Positions 1-11,111 of a stretch of 64,000 nucleotides of DNA are shown in pieces. The notes under the pieces were generated by a model that worked only from the letters and a program-made list of their open reading frames with translations, had not been told where the DNA came from and ran no database searches. Source of the DNA: Myxocyprinus asiaticus (lineage: Eukaryota; Chordata; Actinopteri; Cypriniformes; Catostomidae); NCBI RefSeq assembly GCF_019703515.2, contig NC_059379.1, forward strand, positions 24,665,880-24,729,879, written 5' to 3'. Position 1 is the first letter of the stretch. Each line of letters opens with the position of its first letter. Position numbers and translations under genes: made by a program.

Positions 1-336
1 GATGTGTTTCAAACAGCCTTGCCCATTGCTGAAGAGAAAAATGAGGGGCTACAAGCACTTTATTTTTATTATGGGGAGTTCCAGCAGTACAGAGCAAGAT
101 GTCTGCCATTGGCCATTGAATACTACAAGAAATGTTTGAAGATGGCACCTGATACACGAGATGGAAAGAAAAGTGCTAAGAGTTTAAGAAAGATTGCTGA
201 CAGACGCTTATTGAAGAACACAAGCAATGCAGAAGCTTTAGGAATACTAGAATTTATTGAGCAGGTAACAGGTGAGAAACATTCCACTGCAGAGGGCAGT
301 GAGCATGTTCTGGAATCTACACGTAATGAGGAATAG
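1..336 (+). CDS. ifit: IFIT-family gene, 3' end only (C-terminal TPRs)
   Basis: This is the C-terminal end of an interferon-induced protein with tetratricopeptide repeats. The frame is open from the first base, so the gene begins outside the window; it stops at TAG 334-336. The roughly 111 visible residues include the family signature YYGEFQQY and the following helix pairs (AIEYYKKCLKMAP, RDGKKSAKSL) that occur at the same place in the IFIT at 17195-18618. IFIT proteins are cytosolic superhelical TPR proteins, strongly induced by interferon; mammalian members bind non-self RNA 5' ends. Which paralogue this is cannot be told from the C-terminus. No defect is visible in the part present. A possible poly(A) signal AATAAA lies at 691-696. 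Family assignment is firm; the functional role is inferred from the family. Confidence 0.85.
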   Translation, partial: DVFQTALPIAEEKNEGLQALYFYYGEFQQYRARCLPLAIEYYKKCLKMAPDTRDGKKSAKSLRKIADRRLLKNTSNAEALGILEFIEQVTGEKHSTAEGSEHVLESTRNEE

Positions 337-800
337 TACAAAATCTGTATTTTTTTAGATATACAAAATGTATTTTATTGAACATACTGTATTGCAGTTA
401 TGTTTGTGGTTTTATTGTCTAAGTGTCGGTAGAGGACAAATGGAGCTCACTACAATAATCTTTCCTTTATATGGCAATTAAGGCCTCTGTAGAATTGAGC
501 ACAATGAATCAGCACTACCCTCTTCTGACTTGAGATTTTATTGAATGAATTCCACAGTACATACAGCCTTAAATTTCCTCTGATTTTATTTCCCCATCAA
601 AAGACAGTTAAATAACATTGGGTTTTCTTACAGTGAATGCCAGGTCTCGAAGTTAGCACTCTGTAATGTTCAGACCCATTTTCGCTTCACAATAAAACTA
701 AATGTAACACATATGAAACAAACAGTTTTAAAATCCTTAAGGACCTTAATGTTAGTTATTTTTTGTATAGGTATCAATTTAAGTGAAAGCTAAATGTAAG
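337..800 (+). other. IFIT 3' flank / probable 3' UTR
   Basis: No coding signal is seen. Part of this stretch is probably the 3' UTR of the partial IFIT, with AATAAA at 691-696. The segment around 345-416 is recognisable again at about 8330-8400. A short piece near 505-535 (reading AGCACTACCCTCTTCTGACT) resembles 20693-20725 downstream of the second IFIT. This suggests that the tandem IFIT units were copied together with their 3' flanks. Confidence 0.45.
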
Positions 801-1957
801 TTATTATAGTAGTCAGGGGCGTATTGCACCGATTTTTCATATGCTGATATCGACGCTCATTGACAAACGATGTTCAACAATATTGGGAAATGACAAAACC
901 ATGGGAAGTCACCAAAAATATTAAAGCCCAGGGTTTCAAATTAGCACCTGCTGCAAGTTGCGACCCGCCAAATGCAGGTTGTGTATTTCATGTGCAGTGG
1001 TGGGTAATTTTGCTCATCTATCCGCCACTGTGGTGGGCGACCTGCAAGACATCTCGGAGTCTGATTCGCTGTTTGTTCAGAGGTGTGAAGTGCTAGCATG
1101 TCTCGTGGAGCACAAGCATGTAAAGAGTTCTCACTCTTTCTTCTCTATTTGAGTTGTCTAAGAACAGTTTGCAAGAATAGTGTCGTCTATGAGAATGCTG
1201 CAAATGACCTAAGGCATTCTGAGGTGGTGCTCGGAGTTAAGTTCGCTTTATTTCCACAGGATAGTTTGAGCTTAACATGCATTGTGAACGCAACTCTGCA
1301 GGTTCACAAATAATAAAATAATACAAAAACAACTTGAACCTAAAATGTATTTATTTTTGCAATTATTATTATTATGATGTTTACATTAATAATTTTCTTT
1401 AGATCTTAATTTGTATAAGTAATTTTCCACCTGTTGTTGTAGACGGACACTTGCGTGGCAGCAAATAAGAGGTGGTTAAATACATTTTTTTTTTGACCAA
1501 ACTTTTCATTGTTTCAGTTGCAATTTGAATTTAGAAATACTGTATTTAGAAATACTTCATGTTTCAATGAATTTAATTTTGAAAGAAAAATCAATAAAGC
1601 AAAAAATATCACACACACCCTCAGTAGTAGGGGCAGAGGGGTTGACGATGTAATCGGATATTGTGATACTTTTTAAATAAAAATATTGTGAACATATTTC
1701 TTGTATATCGCCCAGCCCTAGTCTAACTGTAATGGTTGCATTTGGTTACATTTTATAAGGTGCGTGTCTGACATTTTGAGGCGGTTTTACGTCACTTTTG
1801 TTCGATCTTGCCACCTCTTTTTCACAAGCCTTTTCTATACATAACACAAGAGGTTGTGCAAAAGGTGCCAGCACAAACGCAATGATGCCCACAACTGCTT
1901 CAGCTCAATAGAGAGTGAAAACTAGAGGGTGAAATGCAACTGTCATATCCAGAAGTC

Positions 1958-1958
<1 letters not shown>

Positions 1959-1993
<35 letters not shown>
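1959..1993. repeat. (TA)n microsatellite
   Basis: Uninterrupted TA dinucleotides, about 17 units. Confidence 0.95.
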
Positions 1994-1996
<3 letters not shown>

Positions 1997-2649
1997 TGGT
2001 TTAGCCACCCTTGCCGCCTTTCTCCCATTGAAAATTCGGAACACTGCTACTGAGGAACCACGTAAAAAAAAAAAAAAGAAGTCTTTCGTTACTTAAAGTT
2101 TTTATAATTGTTGAAAAGGAGAGGATTCACACTGAAATAACAAACAGCTGCTTTCTTTAAACACTAAGAGAGTGTAAAGAAGCCACAAAACCTGTCAAAT
2201 GCATTTCAGCACCAAAGTAAATGAACAGCGACTGATCAAACAAAAACATAGGCTAAACCTAATCTATATTACAGTAGATTATATAAAAAACACTGATTGA
2301 CTGTTCCACAGAGATCAGACATAGTTGCCAAACGTAACTGCACTGAAGTTGATGCAATTAATTATTTATTATTACCACACCACGCTTTCCCTTGGTGCTC
2401 GACCTTCCCCATGAACGTGACCTCCGAAGCTGTGACGGGACGTTGTGTATAGCGGAACGTTTGTGACACGATTGGAATTGGACTTAAAAAATTTAGACAT
2501 GTGAATAATTTTTTCTACCACAGGCATTTGTTTATACATGCAGTAATCCAAAGATAGTAATCAAAGATACAAATACATTTTTTGTATTTCATTTGAAAAT
2601 AATTAAACAAGCACACAAATCTGCACAGCGAATCTCTTCTGCACACTAA

Positions 2650-3010
2650 ACACAATCGAAGTTTTTCTAGCAATCAGTCCACTGTCAGATATCTTTGGAA
2701 CACTCTTGGGAGGCTACTTCCAGTCATGCCAGTGCAGCTCATATCTACTTGAATGGTGAGACCAAAATCTTTAAAAAAAAAAAAAAAAAAAAGAAAAAAA
2801 CTGTTTTCCAAGCTTATGTGTAAATGAAATATTTCAAATCAGCAGCAAAATCTGGAATCATAAATTGTGCTTCTTTACCTCATATTACACTAAAAATTGC
2901 AATTTTCCGGCTTGTATAGCTAATGCGCATGCACATTCTCGAGTTGATTGACAGAAGATGTCTGCATCTAAAAGGTGATTGGGTCTTTTACCTGTAAGTC
3001 GGGACTGCCG
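2650..3010. repeat. Interspersed repeat, copy A (inverted to 11385-11745)
   Basis: This segment is similar over about 360 bp to the reverse complement of 11385-11745. Shared stretches include the text around TTCCGGCTTGTATAGCTAA (here) and its complement near 11500, and a block reading AGTAGAT beside an A/T run. No coding potential or terminal repeats were recognised, so the family is unnamed. Confidence 0.6.
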
Positions 3011-4301
3011 TTGGGCTAATTGTACAAAGGTGCCTCTGTTTGTTCCTGGCAGGCCACACCCCAATCCTAACCATATGGAGCCTGCCAGGCTGAGTACCCT
3101 GCCAGGAACAACATGAGGCACCTTTCTCCCATCGTGGACTCTTGAGCACTAGAGCTTCTTGGATGGGCGTTCCAACTTCTCCCATTCATTTTAATAGAAG
3201 TGGCCCGTCTCTACTAAATAAATAGGCTCAGACACAATATGAGTCATTCCATTTCATTTAAGGCATTGGTCTACTTTTATTAAGAAAACACCCTATCCTT
3301 TCAGGCATATTTAAATGTTGCAGTTGAATATTACCAAAATGAAGAATTTACATAAGAACTAATAAAATGTGCAAAATATTCTTGATATTTATCTTAGCAA
3401 TGGGATATTAAAGAGCTGTTGATTACCATGACTATAATTCACATGTTGAGATAGATGTTGCCTTGTTAACTGTAACTGAATAAATTGGGCTTAAAAGAAT
3501 ATTCCGGGTTAAAAACAACTAAAGCTCTATTTAGAGCATTTGTGACATGTTGGCGATTTCCATAGAAAATACGTTCTTCTCATTGCTCGTTAGTTTGTAT
3601 TTTTGTTAAAGCATTTACATGAATCCTTTAGTAAAATTTGATTGATGTCTGAGCTATAAAGTTTTCTAAATTGTAATTTGGAAATGGGACTTCTTTTGTA
3701 GATGTATGAATTTATGTGTATTTCTGTGGGTGGAGTTTGCGCAGTGTAAAAAGTGCTTTACAAGTAGTTTCATCATGTCCCTACTCAGTGTCTTTTCACA
3801 GAACTCATGTGAAAGATAGCAGGGTTACTGAATTTATGTGGTCATGACATGAGATGAAAGATTGACTACATTTATACAGAAGTCAAGTCATTTTTATTTG
3901 TATAGTGCTTTTCACAACACACATTGTTTCAAATCAGTTTTACAGGAATTCATGCATAAAAAAAAAATGAAACTGTAATATCTATAGTCTTAGAGTAATC
4001 ATTGTGTAGTTTGATTAATTATTATTGCAAATTGTGTATACAAATTAAATAATTCAATAATAATTTTATTTAGAACCCCTGTGAGCAAGCTGAAGGCGAC
4101 TGTGGCAAGAAACAAAAAACTCCATAAGATGTTGGTTAATGGAGAAAAATAACCTTGGGAGAAACAAGGTTCACTGTGGGGGCCAGTTCCCCTCTGGCTA
4201 ACATCATGAATATAATGCCAATGTTAGTTATTTGTGTGCAGTGCAAGTCAAGGTTTAAAATGTGTCAATTAAGTAAGCGTTGAGGTCCAGTGTTTAAAAA
4301 A

Positions 4302-4304
<3 letters not shown>

Positions 4305-4379
<75 letters not shown>
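4305..4379. repeat. (TA)n microsatellite
   Basis: About 37 TA units lie within the 3' part of the LINE copy. Confidence 0.95.
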
Positions 4380-4384
<5 letters not shown>

Positions 4385-5480
4385 TTTACTTTAAGATTAA
4401 GACAAATGTCTTTGAAGTCTATCCTGGATTAACTGCAGAGTTCAAATAGATGCATTGTCCTTTGTTAGTTGGCTGATGAAGGCTTTTGTTGGCAATTAAA
4501 TGGTAGTATTCCATTTCAAGAGTGTAGTCCATCAATAGACAAAGGTGATGCAGGCATAATGAGGTGCATTTCAACCGGCAGGTCATTTCGGTGAGGTTCA
4601 GTGGGATCCATCCTAAGTCCAAGGTTCAGGCAATGACATATGAAGTATCTGATGTTTTACGGTTGGAGTTGGCATCAGTTCATCCTCTGAAGTCAAAAGA
4701 CTGAAGTGATGTCTGGCTAGCATCGGCTGTAGTGTGTTGTCATCACTCAGAGACACGTAGCAGTGGAGTCCGACACCAAGCAGGAACGGAACTGGATCTG
4801 GCTGGCTCTAGTAACCTTGGGATATGAATCCCGAGGTTGAGACATGGAAACAAATAGAATAATATTAGTGTAGATGCCATTTGATTTTATGCAGAGTTAT
4901 AGATCATGATAGATGTTTCTGGTTCCGGCAGACCTAACTAAAGCAGCCTAATTGTGAGTTGATGGATAAATTATGTGTATGCCTGGCTAAATAGATGAGT
5001 CTTTAGTCTAGACTTAAACTGAGTGAGTGTGTCTGCGTCCTGAACAGTGTTAGGGAGACTATTCCATAGTTTAGGAGCCAAATATGAAAAGGATCTACCT
5101 CCTTTTGTGGATTTTGATATTCTTGGAATCATTAACAAGCCAACATTTTGTGATCATAATGAACGTGATGGAATATAGCATGGTAGAAGGTCACTTAAGT
5201 ACTGTGGAGCTAGACCATTCAAAGCTTTGTATGTTGTTAACAAAATTTCCAAATTAATACAAAATTTAACAGGTAGCCAATGTAACGATGATAAAATTGG
5301 GCTAATATGATCATATTTTTTAGTTGTAGTCAGTACTCTGGCTGCTTCATTTTGAACCAATTTAAGTTTATTTATTGATCTTGATGGACATCCTCCCAGT
5401 AATGCATTACAATAATCTAATCTTGAGGACATGAACGCATTAATTAGTTTTTCGGCATCAGCAACAGAGAGCAGGTTGGT

Positions 5481-5633
5481 CAGGGCCGTAGCAAGTAATT
5501 CTGGGCCCCCTGACTCTATATTGGTCTGGGCCCCTTACCTATTAATAATACAGTTTTGAATTTGTCGTCAGCCCCCCTGGACCTTTGGGCCCCTAGAATC
5601 GTTACCACCTTTCACCCCACTAGCTACGGCCAG
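5481..5633 (-). mobile_element. hAT-type MITE, copy a, in the LINE
   Basis: About 153 bp starting CAGGGCCGTAGC and ending GCTACGGCCAG. It is the near-perfect reverse complement of 6929-7084. No convincing 8-bp target duplication is seen here, so one flank may have been rearranged. Confidence 0.65.
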
Positions 5634-6928
5634 TTATATGTAAGCATTTCTATATTTATCAGTATTGTAATAGGCCTTGGTGTCGGGATCTGGATTTTAT
5701 TACATGGAAAAGCGGATCAAGTTGGGTTCTGAACTCGTGAATACATTGGTACAGCTGGTAAAAACATGCATCAAACATCCACACCAACCCAGCCTTGTTT
5801 TTTTTTTTTTTGTTTTTTTTATTATGATTTTTAGATATGCAGTCAATAACCTACAAACAAGGAAGTCTTAATGCCTAAACTAAAACTCTGCTAACTAAAT
5901 TCAGCTGACTCGATACATGTTAAAGGACTATGATAATGGCCTACTCGGACAACACATTGTTTCCTAGAGCTGGCAGAAAATACTCAAAACAGACACAAGC
6001 AGCGTATCTATCAACCACAAATAATATAATATTGAGCAGCAGCCGTCAGAGTCGCATTGGAGTGACGTCACCTCCCCTCTTCGAATGATTGGCTAGAGGA
6101 GGAGCTGACATCAAGAACAAGTGGACCAATAGGGATGCAAAACGTCCCCTGATTTACATGAAACTCTACTCACAAGTTTTGGAAAATCAAGCACAGTACT
6201 TGGAAACAAAAGCAAAGAAAAATACAATATAAGCGTACAAAAAAATTCAAATATGAGCAAAATTGTCAGAGAGCACAAAAAACAGTAATATAACCAAGGA
6301 AAACGTGATTTTGTTTGCAATTCTGATGACTGCTTAATTTTATTTATTTATTTATTTATTTGCAGCATATATTAAATGTGTTTATATATTTTTGATTCAT
6401 GCTTGTTATTTTTTTATCTGTGCTTATTATTTTGATCTGCGCTTTTTATTTATTTTTGCGCTTATTATTTTGATTTACGCTTATTATTTTTGGATCCGTG
6501 ACCAATACATTTGGCGGGATTTTGATCCCATATTCATGACCTATGACAGCGAAGGATTGAAGTTGCTTGTGAGGAAAATTATGAGACACTGTTTTCCGAG
6601 GTGGTATGACAGTTGATTGCATAGTTCCAATTTTATTTCTGATTACTTCAATAATATCATTAAAGAAATTCATGAAGTCATTACTATTGTGCTGCGACGG
6701 AATATCTGGTTCAGTCGATGCTTTATTTCTAACCAATTTAGCCACAGTACTGAATAAACACCTATGATTGTTGTGGTTATTTTCTATGAGTTTGCTAAAA
6801 TATGCTGACCTGGCAGCTTTAAGTGCCTGCCTGTAGCTACAGACACTATCCTTCCATGCACCGCGAAATAACTCTAATTTTGTATTCTTTCACTTGTGCT
6901 CCATTTTCCGAGCTGCTCGTACCACGGT

Positions 6929-7084
6929 CAGGGCCGTAGCTAGTGGGGTGAAAGGTGGTAACGATTCTAGGGGCCCAAAGGTCCAGGGGGGCTGACGACA
7001 AATTCAAAACTGTATTATTTTAATAGGTAAGGGGCCCAGAGCAATATAGAGTCAGGGGGCCCAGAATTACTTGCTATGGCCCTG
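6929..7084 (+). mobile_element. hAT-type MITE, copy b, in the LINE
   Basis: 156 bp with terminal inverted repeats CAGGGCCGTAGC / GCTATGGCCCTG. It is flanked by 8-bp direct repeats differing by one transition (ACCACGGT at 6921-6928, ACCATGGT at 7085-7092), the duplication size of hAT elements. It has no coding capacity. Confidence 0.75.
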
Positions 7085-7869
7085 ACCATGGTGTGGGGCT
7101 CTTTTCTTTCATTTTCTTCAATCGAAGGGGGGCGACACTATCAAGAGTGCTAGAGAAGACTGTATTTTTATTTTCTGTTATTACATCAAGTTTTTCTAGA
7201 CTTTTTGGCTTAGTGAGTATGTGAGACAATTCTGGAAGTGTATTAGTGAAGATATCTTTAGTGGTCGAAAGAATAGTTCTACCTGAACGATAGTGTGGTT
7301 TAGATTGAGTGACATTATCTGATTGCAGCAAACAAGAGACGAGGTAATGATCTGAGATGTCATTACTATAATATGTCATTCAGATGTCACTATAGAATTT
7401 CTATAGTATCAACATTAACTCCATATGACAGAATTAAATCTAGCATATGATTATGGCGATGAGCTGGTCCTGTCACATTTTGTCTGACTCCAAGAGAGTT
7501 GAGAATATCGATAAATGCTAATCGCAATGTGTCATTTTCATCTTACACCTGTTTCATCAAGTGATTCATCTTACACCTGTTTGCTCTACAAGACCAATTC
7601 AGTCTGTGAACCAACATAGGACAACTTCATGCATGTCTGGGTTGTTGTGATAGATTTAGCAGTCAAAGACAGAAAGATCAACTTAAACCATAGTGACAAA
7701 CTTAAACCTAAAACAAACAGCAATATTTTGGAAATGGCACAGAGCCATAGTTTTTACGTTCTAAACTACAAATGGCTTACTTATACATGTCTCATTAAAC
7801 TGGGATAAGAGAAAGTCATTCATCAAAAGAATTACACAATGAATCTTTAACAGAAGAGTATACAAGAAG

Positions 7870-8010
7870 AGTTACAGCGAGACAAATGTGCGCAAGAGTG
7901 GGATAAAAATACTATATATAAAAATATAAAAATTCCCTCCCTTTTTTTCCGAAAACCTGAACAGTTTTTAAGCTTTTTGAAAAAAAGCTTTTTTTAGCTC
8001 CATTTAAATT
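7870..8010 (-). pseudogene. Remnant resembling slc16a12 exon 5 and its upstream intron
   Basis: At 7876-7906 a 31-bp stretch matches the coding part of slc16a12 exon 5 (about 21857-21887) with four differences, all transitions. A second block at 7961-7986 matches 22020-22046 in the intron just upstream of that exon, in the same order and orientation. The space between is shorter (about 109 versus 185 bp), with a TCCCTCC anchor between the two blocks. The fragment lies directly before an IFIT remnant. It is too short to function. I infer an old duplication; the match could be fortuitous, but two collinear blocks make that less likely. Confidence 0.5.
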
Positions 8011-8117
8011 CTATGGGTAAACAAAAAGAAAACATGACTTGTCCTGTGAACAACTTGTGCATTTCAACTTTCTGTCAAAACTGACAGCTGGGAATTTTCA
8101 ATAGTAAGATATCTACC

Positions 8118-8420
8118 ATAGATCATCAAATACTACAAGACAAGATTGCACATGACACAAGATGGAAAGAAAAGTGTTATGAATTTTTTGAGATTGCTAA
8201 CATGCTTTTATCTAATGATAAAATATCCAATAATAGTAGAATTTATTCAGCAGGTAACAGCTGGGAAACATTCCATTGCAGAAGTCTACATTGACTCATT
8301 CTAAAATCTAGAAACAATTAGCAATGGCACAAATGTATATTAGACTACTAGGTGCAAAATGTATATTGGTGATATACAGCTGTTGTGTTTGTGGTCTGAT
8401 TTTGGGGTGAGTGAATATTA
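8118..8420 (+). pseudogene. Decayed IFIT 3'-end remnant
   Basis: This stretch aligns along its length with the end of the partial IFIT gene and its 3' flank (118-416). Shared blocks include AAATACTACAAGA, AGATGGAAAGAAAAGTG and AGAATTTATT, and the downstream block GTGTTTGTGGT. The reading frame is destroyed by several indels and stops. Only the last TPR-coding part and 3' flank survive. It shows that a further IFIT copy once lay between the two recognisable genes. Confidence 0.8.
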
Positions 8421-9030
8421 GATGCTCAGTTTTTTCAAGTGAATATGTGAGTAATCCTTCCATAAATAAAGAAATACACAAAACAGTCCTTTGCTAAAAT
8501 TATAAAATTTTGCTAAAATAGTAAAAGTGTTTTTAAAAATAATAATAATTGTTTTTTTGTTTTACAATTTAAGGCACAATTTTATGCAAGAGAATATTTT
8601 TTTAAAGAAAATGTATTAGAGTTCCATTAGAATACAATTCTATGAATCAGCCCAGCTCTTTTGACCTAAAACTTACTTCAAAATAGATTTCAGGTAGATC
8701 TAATCATGAAATTCTTGTCATATTTTATTTTATTTTATTTTAATAAACAATGAAAAGTCTACCCAGTACAAGGATTTTGATTGATTTTGATTTTACTTAT
8801 TTATTTTATTGTCTCTGAAACAGTTTCAGGCAGGATAGCGGATCATTAGACTGTAACCAGGTAACAAATGTATCCATGATAGTCTCTATGCTGTTGGTCA
8901 AAATAAACAGAAGCCTATAAGCTTTCATCATAAAGTCACTGTGATTGAATGAATAGTGAAAGTACTACACTGGATGTACTGAGCTTCTGAAACATCAGTA
9001 TCACTTTCCAAAACGTAAATCAGAGTCTTC
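8421..9030. other. AT-rich spacer upstream of the presumed IFIT exon 1
   Basis: No gene is seen. If exon 1 at 9035-9039 is right, this is the promoter side. It contains an imperfect palindrome of GAAA half-sites near 8815-8830 (TGAAACAGTTTCA), AGTGAAAGTACT near 8955, and AGTATCACTTTCC at 8997-9009. The last is one change from the interferon-stimulated response element pattern AGTTTCNNTTTCC. The 8640-8690 part weakly resembles 505-560. Confidence 0.35.
8997..9009 (+). promoter_or_regulatory. Degenerate ISRE-like element near IFIT exon 1
   Basis: AGTATCACTTTCC differs at one informative position from the ISRE consensus AGTTTCNNTTTCC found in IFIT promoters of other vertebrates. It sits only 26 bp before the candidate start codon, closer than usual, so it may lie in the 5' UTR. 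A second ISRE-like run (AAAACTGAAACTAGAAAC on the minus strand) is at about 9756-9775. Confidence 0.3.
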
Positions 9031-9034
9031 TAAG

Positions 9035-9039
9035 ATGAG
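9035..9039 (+). CDS. ifit: Candidate tiny first coding exon of the second IFIT gene (ATGAG)
   Basis: Vertebrate IFIT genes typically have a first exon coding only the start codon and one or two more bases, with the rest in exon 2. Here ATGAG is followed at once by a strong donor GTGAGT (9040-9045). The two leftover bases AG join the T at 17195 to give Ser, then TTG ACT CAG in the open frame of exon 2, so the predicted protein begins MSLTQESLKTKLSQFECHFT. This fits the family start (Met-Ser..., then the conserved CHFTW). The intron would be 8.16 kb and is almost entirely transposon sequence. Position is inferred from phase and motif alone; another ATGAG/GT upstream of the window's exon 2 cannot be excluded. 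Confidence 0.5.
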
Positions 9040-9074
9040 GTGAGTGTGGTTTCTAAATCTGATTCCTAACACAC

Positions 9075-9215
9075 TGTCTACACAGGGCGCGTCCGTTGAC
9101 GCGACGCGCCGCAACGGGTTGAGGCTGTCTACACGACGCATCGACACGAACGTTCTAAACCGTTTAATTTGTGTAGTGGCGCCAGCGCGTGTAGCTCAAA
9201 ATGGAACGCGACACC
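9075..9215 (+). mobile_element. GC-rich MITE fragment
   Basis: This is a CpG-rich stretch in AT-rich surroundings, beginning near CACTGTCTACACAGGGCGCG with an internal repeat of GGCTGTCTACACGACGCAT. The repeated CTGTCTACAC ends suggest a small non-autonomous DNA transposon or pieces of one. The matching right end was not found. Confidence 0.35.
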
Positions 9216-10030
9216 CGTTTATTGTCGGCAAAACGGCCTACATTTGATCATTTAGCAGACGCTTTTATACAAATAATGAACATAGCAAGCTGCTAAACGA
9301 AAAGCAAAACAAGCTCGCAAAGAAAGAGCTGCTCGCAATGCAGGTATGTAAAAGGGGTGAAGTGTTGAGGTGTACAACTGCGCCGATCGGGAGATTTTCC
9401 GGTTGCAGTCCGGGGAGAAGTTGAAAAGGGAGTCGTCGAGTCGGAGAAAATTCTGCTTTGCGTATTTTAATATTTAAAGCAAACATACAACAAAGTAATC
9501 TATTTACTGATTTTTTAAAGAATTACATCAAATTGTCTATCCAAACAGTTCTAAGAAGTCAGTGCTTTCAGTAGCCTAATTTTTAAAAATGTGCTCACAT
9601 TTTATATTATTATTTCTAATGGTTTTATTTATGAATATTAATTAATTATATTTCTATAATTAAATCCTTTGTATATTCTCATGGTAATAAAATGTGTAAA
9701 AAAACAAAACAAAAACAAAAGTGAAAAGAATGTGTAGCCTATATATACCAGTTCGGTTTCTAGTTTCAGTTTTATTTTACAATAAAAGTTAAATGAAACA
9801 CAAATAATTTGACAAGGATAATACAATAAAGATAAATACTTATTTCCATTGTGGTCCTTGACAGTGATGAAATAGTAACTCGCCTTTACATGTCCACATG
9901 TACCAAAATGTCACAAAATTTAACACATAATTAGCCTATTTACAACATATATAAAACATACAAAATAAACATATAAAAAACCAAAAATTTTTTTTTTAAT
10001 GAAATTTTTTTTTTTAACTTTATGACTATT
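9216..10030. other. IFIT intron 1, nothing recognised
   Basis: No gene is seen. At 9248-9275 a short piece (TTTAGCAGACGCTTTTATAC) matches the core of a common teleost SINE-like repeat that is longer at 18725-18905. The remainder is AT-rich unique-looking DNA with the ISRE-like run at about 9756-9775. Confidence 0.4.
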
Positions 10031-10950
10031 CAGTTGTGCTCAAAAGTTTGCATACCCTGGCAGAAATTGTGAAATTTTGGCATTGATTTTGAAAATATGA
10101 CTGATCATGCAAAAAAACTGTCTTTTATTTAAGGATAGTGATCATGTGAAGCCATTTATTATCACATAGTTGTTTGGCTCCTTTTTAAATCATAATGATA
10201 ACAGAAATCACCCAAATGGCCCTGATCAAAAGTTTACATACCCTTGAATGTTTGGCCTTGTAACAGACACACAAGGTGACACACACAGGTTTAAATGGCA
10301 ATTAAAGGTTAATTTCCCACACCTGTGGCTTTTTAAATTGCAATTAGTGTCTGTGTATAAATAGTCAATGAGTTTGTTAGCTCTCATGTGGATGCACTGA
10401 GCAGGCTAGATACTGAGCCATGGGGAGCAGAAAAGGACTGTCAAAAGACCTGCGTAAGAAGGTAATGGAACTTTATAAATATGGAAAAGGATATAAAAAG
10501 ATATCCAAAGCCTTGAAAATGCCAGTCAGTACTGTTCAATCACTTATTAAGAAGTGGAAAATTCGGGGATCTCTTGATACCAAGCCAAGGTCAGGTAGAC
10601 CAAGAAAGATTTCAGCCACAACTGCCAGAAGAATTGTTCAGGATACAAAGAAAAACCCACAGGTAACCTCAGGAGAAATACGGTGTGGTTGTTTCAAGGA
10701 GCACAATATGACGATACTTGAACAAAAATGAGCTGCATGGTCGAGTTGCCAGAAAGAAGACAATGCCACAAAAAAGCCCAGTTACAATATGCCCGACAAC
10801 ACCTTGACACGCCTCACAGCTTCTGGCACACTGTAATTTGGAGTGACGAGACCAAAATAGAGCTTTTTGGTCACAACCATAAGCGCTATGTTTGGAGAGG
10901 GGTCAACAAGTATTGTGCTCCTTGAAACAACCACACCGTCTTTTTCCAAA
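10031..10950 (+). mobile_element. Tc1-like DNA transposon, 3'-truncated and rearranged
   Basis: It starts with the terminal repeat CAGTTGTGCTCAAAAGTTTG and carries the N-terminal half of a Tc1-type transposase from Met 10420. This contains the paired-like helix-turn-helix (VMELYKYGKGYKKISKAL, VSTVQSLIKKWK) and the GRPRK hook. The frame then breaks (stop at 10729-10731) and continues in pieces with the first catalytic Asp context [12 protein letters not shown] near 10840-10870. The copy ends near 10938 in an inverted repeat of its own 10681-10711 segment, and no right terminal repeat follows. It belongs to the same family as the element at 56047-59662. It is not functional. Confidence 0.85.
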
Positions 10951-11111
10951 TCAGTCTGTCAAATGCCACCCTAAGAAAAAGCATTGGAACCCCAGCATTA
11001 GTATCCCGATGTATAAAAAATAAATGTACATTGTGTAGGGGTTTATTAATTTCAAACTGCCTTAACTGAGCCCACAACACAGACCTATTGAATGAATGAC
11101 CTAAGCAGCAC

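Larger units (their letters stand above)
800..3881. other. Intergenic stretch, mostly decayed repeats
   Basis: No gene is seen. The stretch holds a (TA)n microsatellite at 1959-1993, a hAT-MITE-like tail near 1700-1720 (ATATCGCCCAGCCCTA, compare the intact element at 48246-48492), and an interspersed repeat at 2650-3010 with an inverted partner at 11385-11745. A segment at 3318-3390 resembles 20098-20165 downstream of the second IFIT. Several A-runs are present. The short open frames here show no recognisable domains. Confidence 0.5.
3882..7550 (-). mobile_element. LINE (L2/CR1-like, Jockey superfamily), decayed copy 1
   Basis: Read on the minus strand, 7550-7090 encodes pieces of an apurinic-type endonuclease domain (HMLDLILSYG near 7450; ISDHYLVSCLL near 7345). 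6745-6446 looks like the linker before the reverse transcriptase, and 5432-5154 encodes the RT C-terminus (SRLDYCNALLGG, PILSSLHWLPV, GLAPQYLSDLL). The 3' end at 3882 carries the common fish LINE tail with TTTATTTGTATAGTGCTTTT. The RT core is missing and frames are broken, so this copy is dead. It is interrupted by two copies of a hAT-type MITE (5481-5633, 6929-7084) and by unrelated sequence between about 5634 and 6440. A second copy of the same family is at 41669-43765. Confidence 0.75.
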
